64,000 nt of DNA, from the NCBI GenBank assembly GCA_029378245.1, contig JARKIF010000033.1:248001-312000 (forward strand), written 5' to 3'. Made by a program: the position numbers and the translations under genes. Source of the stretch: Roridomyces roridus. Taxonomy: Eukaryota; Basidiomycota; Agaricomycetes; Agaricales; Mycenaceae. Numbering within the stretch: position 1 is the stretch's first letter; every line of letters starts with the position of its first letter. Positions 1 through 10,050 of the stretch are shown piece after piece. A model generated the notes under the pieces. It made no database searches, was not told the DNA's origin, and saw only the letters and a list, made by a program, of their open reading frames with translations.

Positions 1-779
1 AGGCAAGAAGGCGTACAATGCAATGCTGCAAGGGCGGGATCTACAGGCCTTATATACTACTCCCTACTGATCTGATGATATAACTACTATTACGCGCCTG
101 CCATCCCTATTTCCGTACTTTCCCTATAACTCTAGGTGTCCTGTCACCTATATTACATCCCCTCGAACCGCTTCACGTGGTCCTGTTGCCTATGTTGCTG
201 CTTGGCCCGTCTGATCGGCGGTTATGCCGTCTTGGCATTCGAGCCGATTGGCCTGGTAATTTGGTTCCGTTGTTTCATTACACTCTCCTGCTGAGCCAGC
301 GCTCATTATGACTATAGCCCTCAACCCAGGTCCATAAATAACCTCGGTCCGCCATCGTCATTCAAGGCTTACTCCTGGCAGATTCTGTCAGATGCGATCA
401 TCGCTCTGATCGCCTGCCGTGATTCCGCCGCTTTCCATGATCATGATCGTACTTTGATCAGTTCTCGATCATACTAGTGTCCCTGCGTGAGTTCGACTCG
501 CCCACTTGTCATTGCTTTTCTGGAACGAATGGTAGTATTTCCTCCAACTCGCCTACACGAGCCACTCTGTTTGTATACATATATACAGACTTATACCGGT
601 CCCCGCGAACCTTGTCATAATAGTACTGCGCATCCACGCAACCTTCGTCTTTGCTCTGTAGCTAGTCTAGCTCATTTCTGAATACACCTGGGCTTGGTAT
701 ATCTCCTTGGGTATGGTATCTCCACAAGTAGTAGTCCCTGCGAACCGCCTATTGGAGTCACTACAACCGACCACTTCAA
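1..779. other. intergenic, no gene seen
   Basis: AT/GC-balanced sequence with no supportable coding exon on either strand. Short open frames here lack splice-supported extension or any recognisable motif. The stretch ends at the left target duplication of a small transposon. Confidence 0.5.
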
Positions 780-1140
780 TAGGCAACGGCACGGGTACGG
801 GTAACCCGCACGGGTAGACGGGTTTACCCGCCGCGGGTACGGGTACGGGTAGCCGAGCTGGATACCCGTGACCCGCGGGTAAGCCGCCAAGCCGGGAAAC
901 CTGCCGTATTGAGCGGGGGAGGGTGATTTCAAACGGTAAGCATGTTGAATTCACCATCTCGAACATTGAACAGTATCAATTGAACCACAAAAATTCCTTT
1001 CGGCACCAAACTGCCGCCATCTCGGCCACCAACCCGCGGGTAACCCGTACCCGTACCCGCGGCTATGGGTACACAGCCACCGCGGGTACGGGTACGGGTA
1101 GACTCCCACATACCCGCGGGTTTACCCGTGCCGATCCCTA
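780..1140. mobile_element. non-autonomous hAT-like MITE (361 bp)
   Basis: The ends are inverted copies: the left end reads TAGGCAACGGCACGGGTA and the right end, reverse-complemented, reads TAGGGATCGGCACGGGTA. Flanks are CACTTCAA (772-779) and CACTTGAA (1141-1148), a 7-of-8 match to the 8-bp duplication expected of the hAT superfamily. The interior is packed with direct and inverted copies of the hexamer GGGTAC/GTACCC, as in subterminal transposase-binding repeats. There is no coding capacity for a transposase, so it would depend on one supplied in trans. Confidence 0.7.
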
Positions 1141-1810
1141 CACTTGAACGAATAGCCAAGCGTAGTGTACTGACGACTTGTACTTGTCTCATTAATACAC
1201 GAATAGCGATGCAGAGCTCAGTCCTATCCCTTATCCCCTACTCTGTCAAGAGGAGGGTTCTGTGGGGCTGAAATGTTCTGATCTCCCGCAAAACTCATGC
1301 GATCAATTTGTACTTGTTTGTACAACGGACTAAGCGGGCAATGGTAATGCATGATGATGCATGATCTGTGTTACTCCCAAGTTACCTTGAATTGTCATTG
1401 AACCTCTGCAGCTTCAGCTTCCATCCATGAACAGTTGCACTTGCTTTCCTGCTCAATGTAAGTACTTACTTGACCAATGAATTTCCTCCAATCACTTCGT
1501 TGTTGCAGTCGCTTGCATACAAAGATACAAAAAGCCATGGTTTGATCTGTGATGATGGTTATCTTGCCGGAACAACCTGTGGGGCTGATCCTGAACTATC
1601 AGTGATCACACGATCACGGGAGGGTTTGCAGATGGCCGGCATTGTTTGGCATAAAAGATCTCAGCCCCGCGTCCATCATCTGATTCAGAGTAGGGGATCG
1701 GCGCTTGCGCCGCTATGGATTGTATATCACCTGACAGAGGCATCGGTGTGCGCACCAAAACAGCTATTTAGCCAGATTTCACGCGTGCGAAATACGCAGT
1801 CGTATCAACG
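1141..1810. other. intergenic, no gene seen
   Basis: No recognisable coding exon or repeat was found. The sequence leads into the duplicated junction fragment that starts near 1811. Confidence 0.45.
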
Positions 1811-2096
1811 GGGTGCAGGGGGAGGGGGAGACGGGTGGAACGCCTCAAGATCTCGAGAAGGGTGGTGCTGAGGAGAATGGAGGGAACCACAGGTCGTCCG
1901 AGTCGAAGAACGAGGAGTAGATGGTACTCAATGTAAAACCGAGGAAGCAGAGTTCTATCTACGGACGAGGTGCTCAGCCAAATTTCAACATCCTCCAAAT
2001 AGCCTTCCCCGTGTTGGAGTATGGAACATTCAGCAGCCGCCTGAATAATGTATTGGACCGGCGGCCAATTGGATTCAAAAGACCTTGAGTCATGCG
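1811..2096. pseudogene. copied junction fragment: MFS 3' end plus NACHT last exon
   Basis: The left half matches the last coding bases and 3' flank of the MFS transporter gene (about 9774-9930): both contain the stretch GATCTCGAGAAGGGTGGTG, then codons for a Ser-Ser-Glu-Ser-Lys tail, a TAG stop and an AATGTAAAA downstream word. The right half, on the minus strand, matches the last exon of NACHT gene 1 (10051-10140): it follows a CAG acceptor and still encodes a peptide ending GYLEDVE, against SYLDDVE in the intact gene. The order and opposed orientation equal those of the intact junction, so a single segment was copied about 8 kb away. It is an inert relic of both genes. Confidence 0.75.
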
Positions 2097-2569
2097 CCAC
2101 ACAATTCGGAATTCTACACAGAGAGCAAACAATCATACCACCGTGACACCGACGCTGCCCGATTCGAACGGACTCCCATCGTTGAGCGCACTGTACGGTC
2201 CCAAACCGCTCCCTCACTCTCATCCTAAATCAACCGACACAATGGATACATTGCACACAACTTCGATTTCTCAGGTCCGCCTTAAGCTTTCCAACACTCT
2301 CACTAGCAAGAATAACATTAACCTACCCCAGAGCATAGCCCAAATCTGCACGTGCGAACACTTTGCGACAGCAAGAAAAAAAATTGCCATGGGCTCAGGG
2401 GACCAGCACACAGCAGCGACCCCGGGTCGATTCTCGAACGGACGTCGGCGCTCTGTTATTTTCCTCCGGCTCCTTCTGGGACGCCGGGTTAAACCTCTCT
2501 TAGTCCCTGGCCCAACTGCGCACGAAAAACGCTTGGTTCTATACACCGACGTATGTACCTCGGCCCGAA

Positions 2570-2645
2570 TCGAACGGTCCTCTGCACTGGCCTCCGCACC
2601 TCAAGTTTGAAGTCGGGCAGTCCCCAACCACTCGCTCTCTCCTGC
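2570..2645 (-). other. degenerate tRNA-like sequence (A and B boxes)
   Basis: On the minus strand there is an A-box-like TGGTTGGGGACTG followed about 45 nt later by a B-box-like CGTTCGATTCGGG. The acceptor arm does not pair, so this is not a working tRNA gene. It resembles a tRNA-derived SINE head or a dead tRNA copy. Confidence 0.3.
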
Positions 2646-3099
2646 TGTTCGCATGGGATATGCTGAGGGCATGAAATCCAGCAGGAATACACCCGACCTT
2701 ATGTTTCACCTCTCGAGACCTTCGCCTCAGCTGCGCACAAGAGGTGTGTGGTCGCGATTCTGTCATGAATAGTACAGCACAAATTGAACATCAACTGCAA
2801 GTGGTCAGTCACAGTGCGCAGTCCCGCGCCACTTCTTCCTCGCACAGGAAGAGGTTTGAAATCCAGCTTCGGTCTCGTCGAGAGCGTACACTTGATTCGG
2901 TTGAATCAGTGGTGAACAATATATCACCGCACGAGGTACCAGGCATGAACCAGAGAGCGCATCTGCGACAAATTCGATGGATTGAATCGTTGAGTCCAGA
3001 GACAGTTGAAAGATTGCACCGACTTGGTGTTTCTTCCCACCTCTCTGAGACCCTCGCCCCAACTGCGCATACAAAAAAAGAAGCCCCGATTTTGTGATA

Positions 3100-3175
3100 G
3101 TGCAGCCCGAGTCGAACGGGTGTCTGCACGTCGTCGATTACAGAGGGCAGTCTTAAACCACACTCCTCCAGGATG
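3100..3175 (-). other. second degenerate tRNA-like sequence
   Basis: The minus strand reads TGGTTTAAGACTG (A-box-like, of the Leu/Ser kind) and then CGTTCGACTCGGG (B-box-like). Acceptor pairing is only partial (AGTG with CACT). The surrounding 2500-3200 also carries diverged repeats of a CCAACTGCGCA-type word near 2511 and 3059, so the two tRNA-like copies seem to lie in a duplicated block. Confidence 0.35.
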
Positions 3176-3280
3176 AGGGGTTCGTAATTCAGGTTCGGTA
3201 TGTCAAGAGAGTACATCTGGCGGTGGTAAAGAATACATGGGCTCGCCGAATGGCGCAGGTCATCCACAGACGATTGCGAG

Positions 3281-3880
3281 TCACGGCCGCCGATCGCCCG
3301 GCGGCATGCAGGGTACCAGGGATGGACCAGACGTCGAGCGTATCTGGGACAAATTCGACGGATGCCGCTCATCGCTCTCCCCATCCTCCTCGACAAGCCC
3401 CTCACAATCGATGAATCCACCACAGCACGGCGACTCAGCGCGGAGAGGTCCGGTCGAAGACCCAGAAAACAGATCAAGTAACGCAGTATCAGCCAGACTG
3501 TCACTTGAAGGCGGCATAGCGACCTGCATAAAGTGCTCCACCGCGGCAGCCGCAGCCTCCAGCGTTACCCTGAGCTGCGCAGAGGCTTGTATCTGAGTAT
3601 CGGCGAAGGTCAAGGACATGATTCTCGGAGTGGAATGACCAGCATAACGCACCGCTTGAGGACTCAATCCCACTTGACTCTGTTGGGTCCCCGTCCCCGT
3701 CCCCGCTTGTCGTCTGGCGACCTCGAGCTCGGCTCGCAGCCTCACATTCTCCTCCTCCGCCCTCTTACACCGGACTTCGAGATCGGCTACATACTGGGAC
3801 CGCCGAGCGCGGTAGTCGCGCTGCATGGTGAGGGCGCGCGTGGCCGGAATCGTATGATCTGGTTTGCGGCCTCTGGGCAT
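3281..3880 (-). CDS. bZIP transcription factor (199 aa)
   Basis: Probably a nuclear DNA-binding regulator. The N-terminus has the fungal bZIP layout: a basic stretch with MQRDYRARRSQY (residues 19-30), then the leucine-zipper helix with heptad-spaced hydrophobics (VADLEVRCKRAEEENVRLRA, 31-50). The middle is Ala/Thr/Ser rich. A cysteine cluster CCGGFIDC lies at 152-159. The gene is read as a single exon; the start is the first ATG ahead of the basic region. It begins only 57 bp after the stop of the ACR3-type arsenite transporter gene and lies on the same strand. Known parallel: in budding yeast the bZIP Arr1/Yap8 is a neighbour of and activates the arsenite exporter gene ARR3. That this protein controls the adjacent gene is inference. 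Confidence 0.75.
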   Translation of the reverse strand: MPRGRKPDHTIPATRALTMQRDYRARRSQYVADLEVRCKRAEEENVRLRAELEVARRQAGTGTGTQQSQVGLSPQAVRYAGHSTPRIMSLTFADTQIQASAQLRVTLEAAAAAVEHFMQVAMPPSSDSLADTALLDLFSGSSTGPLRAESPCCGGFIDCEGLVEEDGESDERHPSNLSQIRSTSGPSLVPCMPPGDRRP

Positions 3881-3937
3881 GATGATGGGCGGAAGAGAGA
3901 AGCGATTTGTTGTGCCCTATGTACTTTTTGATCGGCA

Positions 3938-5313
3938 CTATTCCTTGCTCCCGGCATCATCAATCCGACCCGCCTCAGAGTCTCCCTCCGTCCAGTGCAT
4001 CCTCCCGCGCAAATACAAAGCAACCCAAGTCAGTGACACCAACACGGGAACCTCTACCAACGGTCCAATCGTCGCAGCGAGCGCCTCATCCGATCCTACC
4101 CCATAACTCGCAATCGCCACAGCTATCGCCAGCTCCTACGTTATCGTCAGCGTAAATGGAAAAAGAAAACTGAATTCTCTCACGAAATTATTACTCCCCG
4201 CTGTAAACGCCTGCACCGCCGCCTTTTCGTATCCGAAATGCTTGCTTCTGCCCCGTCGTCCAAGCCAATACACCAATCCGAAAGCCGCACTCCACATCAT
4301 CACAAAGTAGAGGATCATGGGCACGAAGACGCGGAAGACATGTCCGATATTCTGCACGATGTGGTGGCCCTGGTACGCGAACATGACGATGATGGTGTAG
4401 AGCAAGCCCAGCAGCGCGAACGGACCGAAGAGAGGCAGGAATCGTTTGTCGAGGAATTCCTTGCTCGTCAGGGACCACACGGTGTATCTGGTGACGACAC
4501 CAGCCGCCAGTGGGATGCCCAGATACTTTGAAGATCCCGATCAGCACCTCTCCCAAGAAACCGGAAAAGACGCACAATGAGAACGGAGATCGCGACGTTC
4601 CCGTAATCGAGCTTGATATGACTGTCAGCCCTGCCCCCGACGACGTTGATGAAGAGCAGCGTGTAGGGTGAGTACAGCGCAATCTGAAGCACGGAATTGA
4701 TGACGACCAGAATCGCACAGTAGTCGTTGTCCCCTTGTGCGAGTTGGCACCAGATGAGCACCATGGCTATGCAGCGCGCCATTCCGACCATGATGACTCC
4801 CGTACGATACGTCGGTAAATCTGGGAGCGTCGCCCACGCCAGGCCGACCATGACGAGGGGCCCGATGACCCAGTTGAATAACATCGAAATGCCGATGTGG
4901 GTCCAGATGCCCGAGGAGCGGAATATCTGGGGCAACGTCTCGTATTGGACTTTGGTGAGTACGGGCCACATCTGCATTTATCAAAGGTGAATCTGGGTCA
5001 ACATCCAAGACGCACCATTACGATGAGTCCAATGACGATGGCTTTGAATTCGAGAGGTGAGGATGCAAGCGGCAAAGTTCTGGAGAAGAAGAAGATGCTT
5101 ACGAATGGAAACACCATGGAATGTCGCAGTGTTGAACGCAGCCTGCACTCCTTGAACGTATACGCCGATGAGGACACCGACGATCATGGCGACCAGAATT
5201 GCAGGCGTCAGCATGCGGTCTAGAATCGAGAGTCTTGTGAAGAGGTTCGCTTGCTTCTGGACATGCTCGTTTGCCGTTGGGACGATTGGCTCTTTTGTCG
5301 GTGTGGAAGACAT
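3938..5313 (-). CDS. ACR3: ACR3-type arsenite efflux transporter (390 aa, 5 exons)
   Basis: Plasma-membrane permease expected to export arsenite, giving arsenic resistance. Exons (minus): 5313-5103, 5041-5016, 4971-4576, 4525-4184, 4135-3938; all four introns (61, 44, 50, 48 nt) are GT...AG and keep the frame open. Family signatures are clear: GLIVMMWPVL after the first helix, VGMARCIAMVLIW with the conserved Cys used in As(III) transport, AQGDNDYCAILV, LYSPYTLLFIN, and near the C-terminus GPLVEVPVLVSLTWVALYL with the conserved Glu. About ten transmembrane segments are expected. The start is the ATG opening MSSTPTKEP, giving a short cytosolic tail of normal length. The downstream neighbour on the same strand is a bZIP gene. 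Confidence 0.93.
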
Positions 5314-8056
5314 AAAAGAAGAGACAGAGTCCGTTCCATGACGAAGGTCTTCTCGAAAATCGAAATCAAAGTTTGATTTTGAAATTGATCTCGGACTTCC
5401 TTCGATTTTTTCGGCACCGGTGCTCTGAGTCACTGGGCAAAGCCGGCTAGTATGGCAGGTATACTGTAGCAAAACCTGACAGGAATTTACCCAAAAAAAC
5501 ACAATTTGATTTGAAGAAAGAGCACAACCTGAAGAAAACGACACAGGTTCAAGTTTTGACACAAAACCGACACCACCCGAGTAAAAACGACACAACCGAA
5601 CTCAGCCATGAACTTCACAACAACAAGTTAGGATCTCAATTCGGCAGACGAAACAGAATCGCCTGTGATCACATTTTGATCCCCGGGTTGCTAGCATCAC
5701 TATTTCCGGGATGTGCAAGGCATGCCGCAGCCTGCAACACGCCGCATGCTAAATATGAGCAATCAATTCAAAGTTCATCTAGGGCAGAGTGTGTGGCGTG
5801 GTCAAGACCTTAGATCCATCCATGCCTTCTGGAAGCAGTCGTGCACACTGAAATCCAAAGTCATTGACAATTCAATTCACTCCAGGATGTGGGTTCCGCC
5901 GATCATCTGGGGACGGCATGATATTGTCCTTGATAATCAAAGGCAATCATTTCGGCAAACTGACCTGAACCTTTTGAACCCAGGAGTTGAGTGGTTGTGC
6001 CTTCTGGTGTTGAACATGGCAGTTGTGTTGAGTTCTTTGTCCATTTTTGAGGTTGTGTTGTTTTTCCCGCTACCGTTAAGTAAAGGTTTCTTATAGTGAG
6101 TACCTTTTGACAGCACAGGCGGTAAATCACATTTTTCGTCAGCAGTTTTAGTCAGGTGCAGAATTTGGCCGGAGCTGCAGAAATGCCGGTAGCTTGGCAA
6201 AGTCTCGGCACGGATAGCTGACCAACCATGACTTGCGTAACACGATAACCTTTCCTCTCGAGTCTCGACCACCATGGCCACTTGACCACCGCCGCCTGGT
6301 CCACCGGTGCACCTGCCCTCGCGCCCTCCGACGTCGCCGCCGATCGTCTGATCCATTGTCCACTGCTCTCGCCTTTCTGCATCCCTGCTGCACTCTTATC
6401 TCGACTCTCGATCACTTGAAGACTGTAGTGCCTTGGAAGCTTGGATGCACTCACTGAATCGCTCGGTAACAGTGAGTGGACTTCATCAAGATCTCTGATG
6501 ACCGCAGCTTAACTTCCTGGATGTGAAGACGACGATGAAACCTTGAATCACTCTACACGACCGAATCTTGTCACCACCAAGATGCAATACACATTGACTC
6601 GTGCCAACGACGACAAGAGTGCCACCTTAACCAGACAATAAGCCGCGGATCTCTTGAATGCCGAAAACGCCGGTCATACTTGAAGGAGGGTGTGCATAAG
6701 AGGAATTCCGATGAGGTAGCAGGCTGCACATTCTGCAATTTCTGCCGCCAGCCGTCAGCGCTCCCCGAGACAGAAACCAGAGTACGGTGCATGTATGGAT
6801 CACGCGGCACTTGGCTTTATCGTTGTCTCACTCAATCTTGTAGACCCAAGAAGCTGGGGGGGCGCACGGTCTGATTTCCAGCAATCAGAGCCTAGTTACC
6901 AGTTCTCTGACCGCAATATCTTCTCGCTCGTCGGTCTACATCGTCGCCAATGAAATACATGTGGCACACCAATGGTAAACCTAGCATGCTTGCCAGCTAT
7001 TCGGCTAGTACTTACTCGTAATGTCCAGTCAACTAGCACTATGTCTGGGAAAGACTACGGCGGACGGGTATGGCCTTTTCTTGACGGAAACCGTGGAAGG
7101 CCGGAGGCGCGAGGGAGTGCGACGCGACGCGTCGCACGGACGAGCGCCGACTGCGTCAATACCAACTAATATATTTCCGTCCATGGTTTTCACCCTTATT
7201 ATAAGGTGCCCAGTCCCATGGCACGTAGGTGCACGGACGAGCAACAGATGCTGCATTACCAGCCCCGCCACTGGCGTCCATTTGTGACATGCTCTTGGTT
7301 TACATTCCTTGAACGACCTGGTAGTTTGTTTGTAATATCACTGTAATGGAAGCGACTAGATTAACGGTCCAAAATACAGTGAAGACTTCGGCCAAAGAAA
7401 ATACACGCCCGGTAGCGGGCCTCGCCGCTTGTCGGCCCTACCCCCTTATTTGTTAAGCCAACACAACCGGCTCCTCTTCTGGTCGTAAATGCCTATGTTG
7501 TGCTGTATTTCCTCCCAAAACCACTAGGTGTGTCAAAAAACAGTTCTGCTACACTATACCTACCATAGGCTAGCCAACGAGACTGTAGACAGGGCATTGC
7601 TGTTGTTTGCCCGTGCCTGTGTCTGATCGGTGATCAATCCCTCTTGCTTCCCACCCACCCACCCACATTGAGTCGAGCTTCTCGCCCACCCGCCCGAAGC
7701 CGCCATGAGAAGCTCCACTCGCCGAGTTTCAACTTTCATGGCATGTGATCCCCGGACCGCTCTCGCCCACACCATGCTCTGTGCCCGATGAACTTGGATA
7801 GCTTTTCTTTCGAATTCTCAGGGCGAAGTCGAAATTCGTCACACCTTGTGTACCAAATAGAATTCTCCAAAATTCGTGACGAGGGAGCAAGTCAAGTCCA
7901 ATTTAGATCGCGGGAAAGAGTTTCTCCATGGGTTTCGGCTTTTTCGGAAAGATTGCCGCCTCGGCCGGGACATGCGGTCTTCCGTACCGCTCCCATCCTG
8001 CACCTTTTCGCTGGCGTGCTCGCAGCGCCTTACATGCCCTCCGTCCACCAACTAAC
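5314..8056. other. intergenic, no gene seen (2.7 kb)
   Basis: No exon with family motifs was found on either strand. It should hold the ACR3 promoter (left) and the MFS promoter (right). Only short, unsupported open frames are present. Confidence 0.5.
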
Positions 8057-9889
8057 ATGAAGAACGACTCCTCAAGCCCACCGACTCACGACCTCGGCTT
8101 GCTGCCGATACCTAGACGACTGCGATACGACCCTGACAAGCCCTTCCACTTTGGACTGCTCCTAAACGTACTCTTCGGCTTTGCTAGCACGTTCATCGTG
8201 GCCAACTTGTATTACTGCCAGGTGAGCCACTTGGCAGTTGATTCCCGAGTGTCTCTGACCAGGTCGTAGCCCCTGCTAAGTGAGTCTGACAAAAAAAAAT
8301 CACTTGCCGTCTAAATGGTATCCAGTCCAATTCTCCGACTCATTTGGGGTTTCTTATGAACGGGTGTCCCGTATTCCCACACTTCTCCAAGCGGGGTACG
8401 TTATACGCTATATCACCGGCCAGTTCTGAGCCTCGACGCAGATACGCAGTCGGCATCGTTCTCATATCACCTCTGGGAGACCTTGTCCGTCGGAGAGGGC
8501 TCATCATCCTGCTAGCCCTTATCTCCTCATGCCTCACAGTAGGACTTGCTGTAACCCCAAGTCTCGTCGTGTTCGAGGCGCTCTGTTTTCTCGTTGGAAT
8601 GGTGTCCGTCACGCCTCAAATCATGATTGTGCGTCCGTCTCTCTGTTCCGAGGCATCCAATTCTGACCATCCACAGCCGCTTGCCGCAGACTTGGCACCA
8701 CCAGAGAGACGTGCAGCAGCCATGTCTGTGGTATTCTCCGGTCTACTCTTCGGAGTCCTCCTAGCCCGTGTCCTGGCCGGCATAATCGCGCAATTTGTAA
8801 CCTGGCGCGTAGTGTACGTCATCCCTCTCGCCCTTCTCTGCTTCTCACCTCATTCATCGGCAGATACTACATGGCCATCGGGGTCCAGGTCCTCGTCTTG
8901 ATCGCCAGCTACTTTGTCATCCCCGATTACCCCGCAAAAAACACGGACATCACCTATTTCGACATCCTCCGCACCATGGCGCGCTTCGCCTACACAGAAC
9001 CGATCCTCATCCAAGCCTGTCTCGTCAACCTCGCCTCCTGCGCGTGCTTTACAAATTTTTGGGTCACACTCACCTTCCTCCTCGGCGGGGCACCGTACCA
9101 TTACTCCACCCTCGTCATAGGGCTCTTCGGGCTTGTAGGCATGTTTGGAGTGGCGCTCGGTCCATTTGTAGGGAAGGGAATTGACATGTTGGTCCCGTGG
9201 TACGCGTCGCTCGTCGCTGTGCTCGCGTTATCCTGTTTCCAAGCCATCCAAGTGGCTGCTGGGGATCTGAATATAGCGGCCGTGGTGGTGGCTATCATGG
9301 GACTCGACGTTTTTCGGCAGATGCTCCAGATGTCGCTCGCCAGTTCGGTTTTCAGGTACGTGGCTGAATGAAGCTGGAAATCATCGTGTATCAATCTGCT
9401 CATCTGAACTACAGCATTTCTGCTGCCGCTCGCGCGCGTCTCAATGCAGTCTTCGTCCTCTCCGTAAGCCGCCTCGAGCTCCCTCTCCTTGTCAGATGAC
9501 TGAAGAACATCCCCCAGCTCTTCATAGGCCAACTCATGGGCACCGCCGCCGGAACCAAAGTTTTCACAACCTATGGCTGGCGCGCTGCCGCTGCCCTCAA
9601 TCTCGGCTTCTACGCATGGATCCTCGCCGTGATCATGCTGCGGGGGCCGCACTGTGAGCGGTACACGTGGTTTGGGTATCAAGGTGGGTGGCAGGCTAGG
9701 AAGAGGGCTGTTGAGGCGCGGAAGAAACGTGCAGAGGAAGACGCGGCGGAGAAGGATGGGAGAGGAGCCCAGGGATCGCAGGGGGAGGGGGAAACTGGTG
9801 GGACGACAACGCCGCAAGTGGGGGATCTCGAGAAGGGTGGTGTTGAGAACGAGAATCGTGGGTCTTCCGAGTCGAAGGACGAGAAATAG
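8057..9889 (+). CDS. MFS transporter (493 aa, 8 exons)
   Basis: Membrane antiporter/exporter of the major facilitator superfamily; substrate unknown. Exons: 8057-8221, 8270-8279, 8326-8395, 8442-8628, 8677-8813, 8864-9355, 9415-9463, 9518-9889. Exon 2 is only 10 nt long. The motif-A-like loop GDLVRRRG lies between helices 2 and 3, and helices such as LIILLALISSCLTVGLAV and ASLVAVLALSCFQAIQVAA alternate with short loops, fitting about 12 segments. The N-terminus PRRLRYDPDKPFHFGLLLNVLFG and SFGVSYERVSRIPTLLQAGY are of the type seen in fungal drug-exporter-like MFS proteins. The C-terminal tail is hydrophilic, rich in Glu, Gly and Lys. The gene faces the 3' end of NACHT gene 1, 161 bp away; a copy of this junction lies at 1811-2096. 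Confidence 0.9.
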
Positions 9890-10050
9890 ATTGCTTTGAA
9901 TGTAAAAACGAGGAATATTTAGAGTTCTATGTAACGAGTTGTCCAGCGGCCAGAACAGAGCTATCCTGTCGGAGGCGCTAATGCTTCCAAGAAGGTCTGC
10001 CGTTCTCTTACCAACACACGTGAGAAGTGGAATCCGGGAGAATGGAACAC

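Noticed and set aside
667..1271. Several overlapping open frames on both strands rich in Gly-Thr-Arg-Tyr
   Set aside because: They are translations of the GGGTAC repeats of the hAT-like MITE at 780-1140, not genes.
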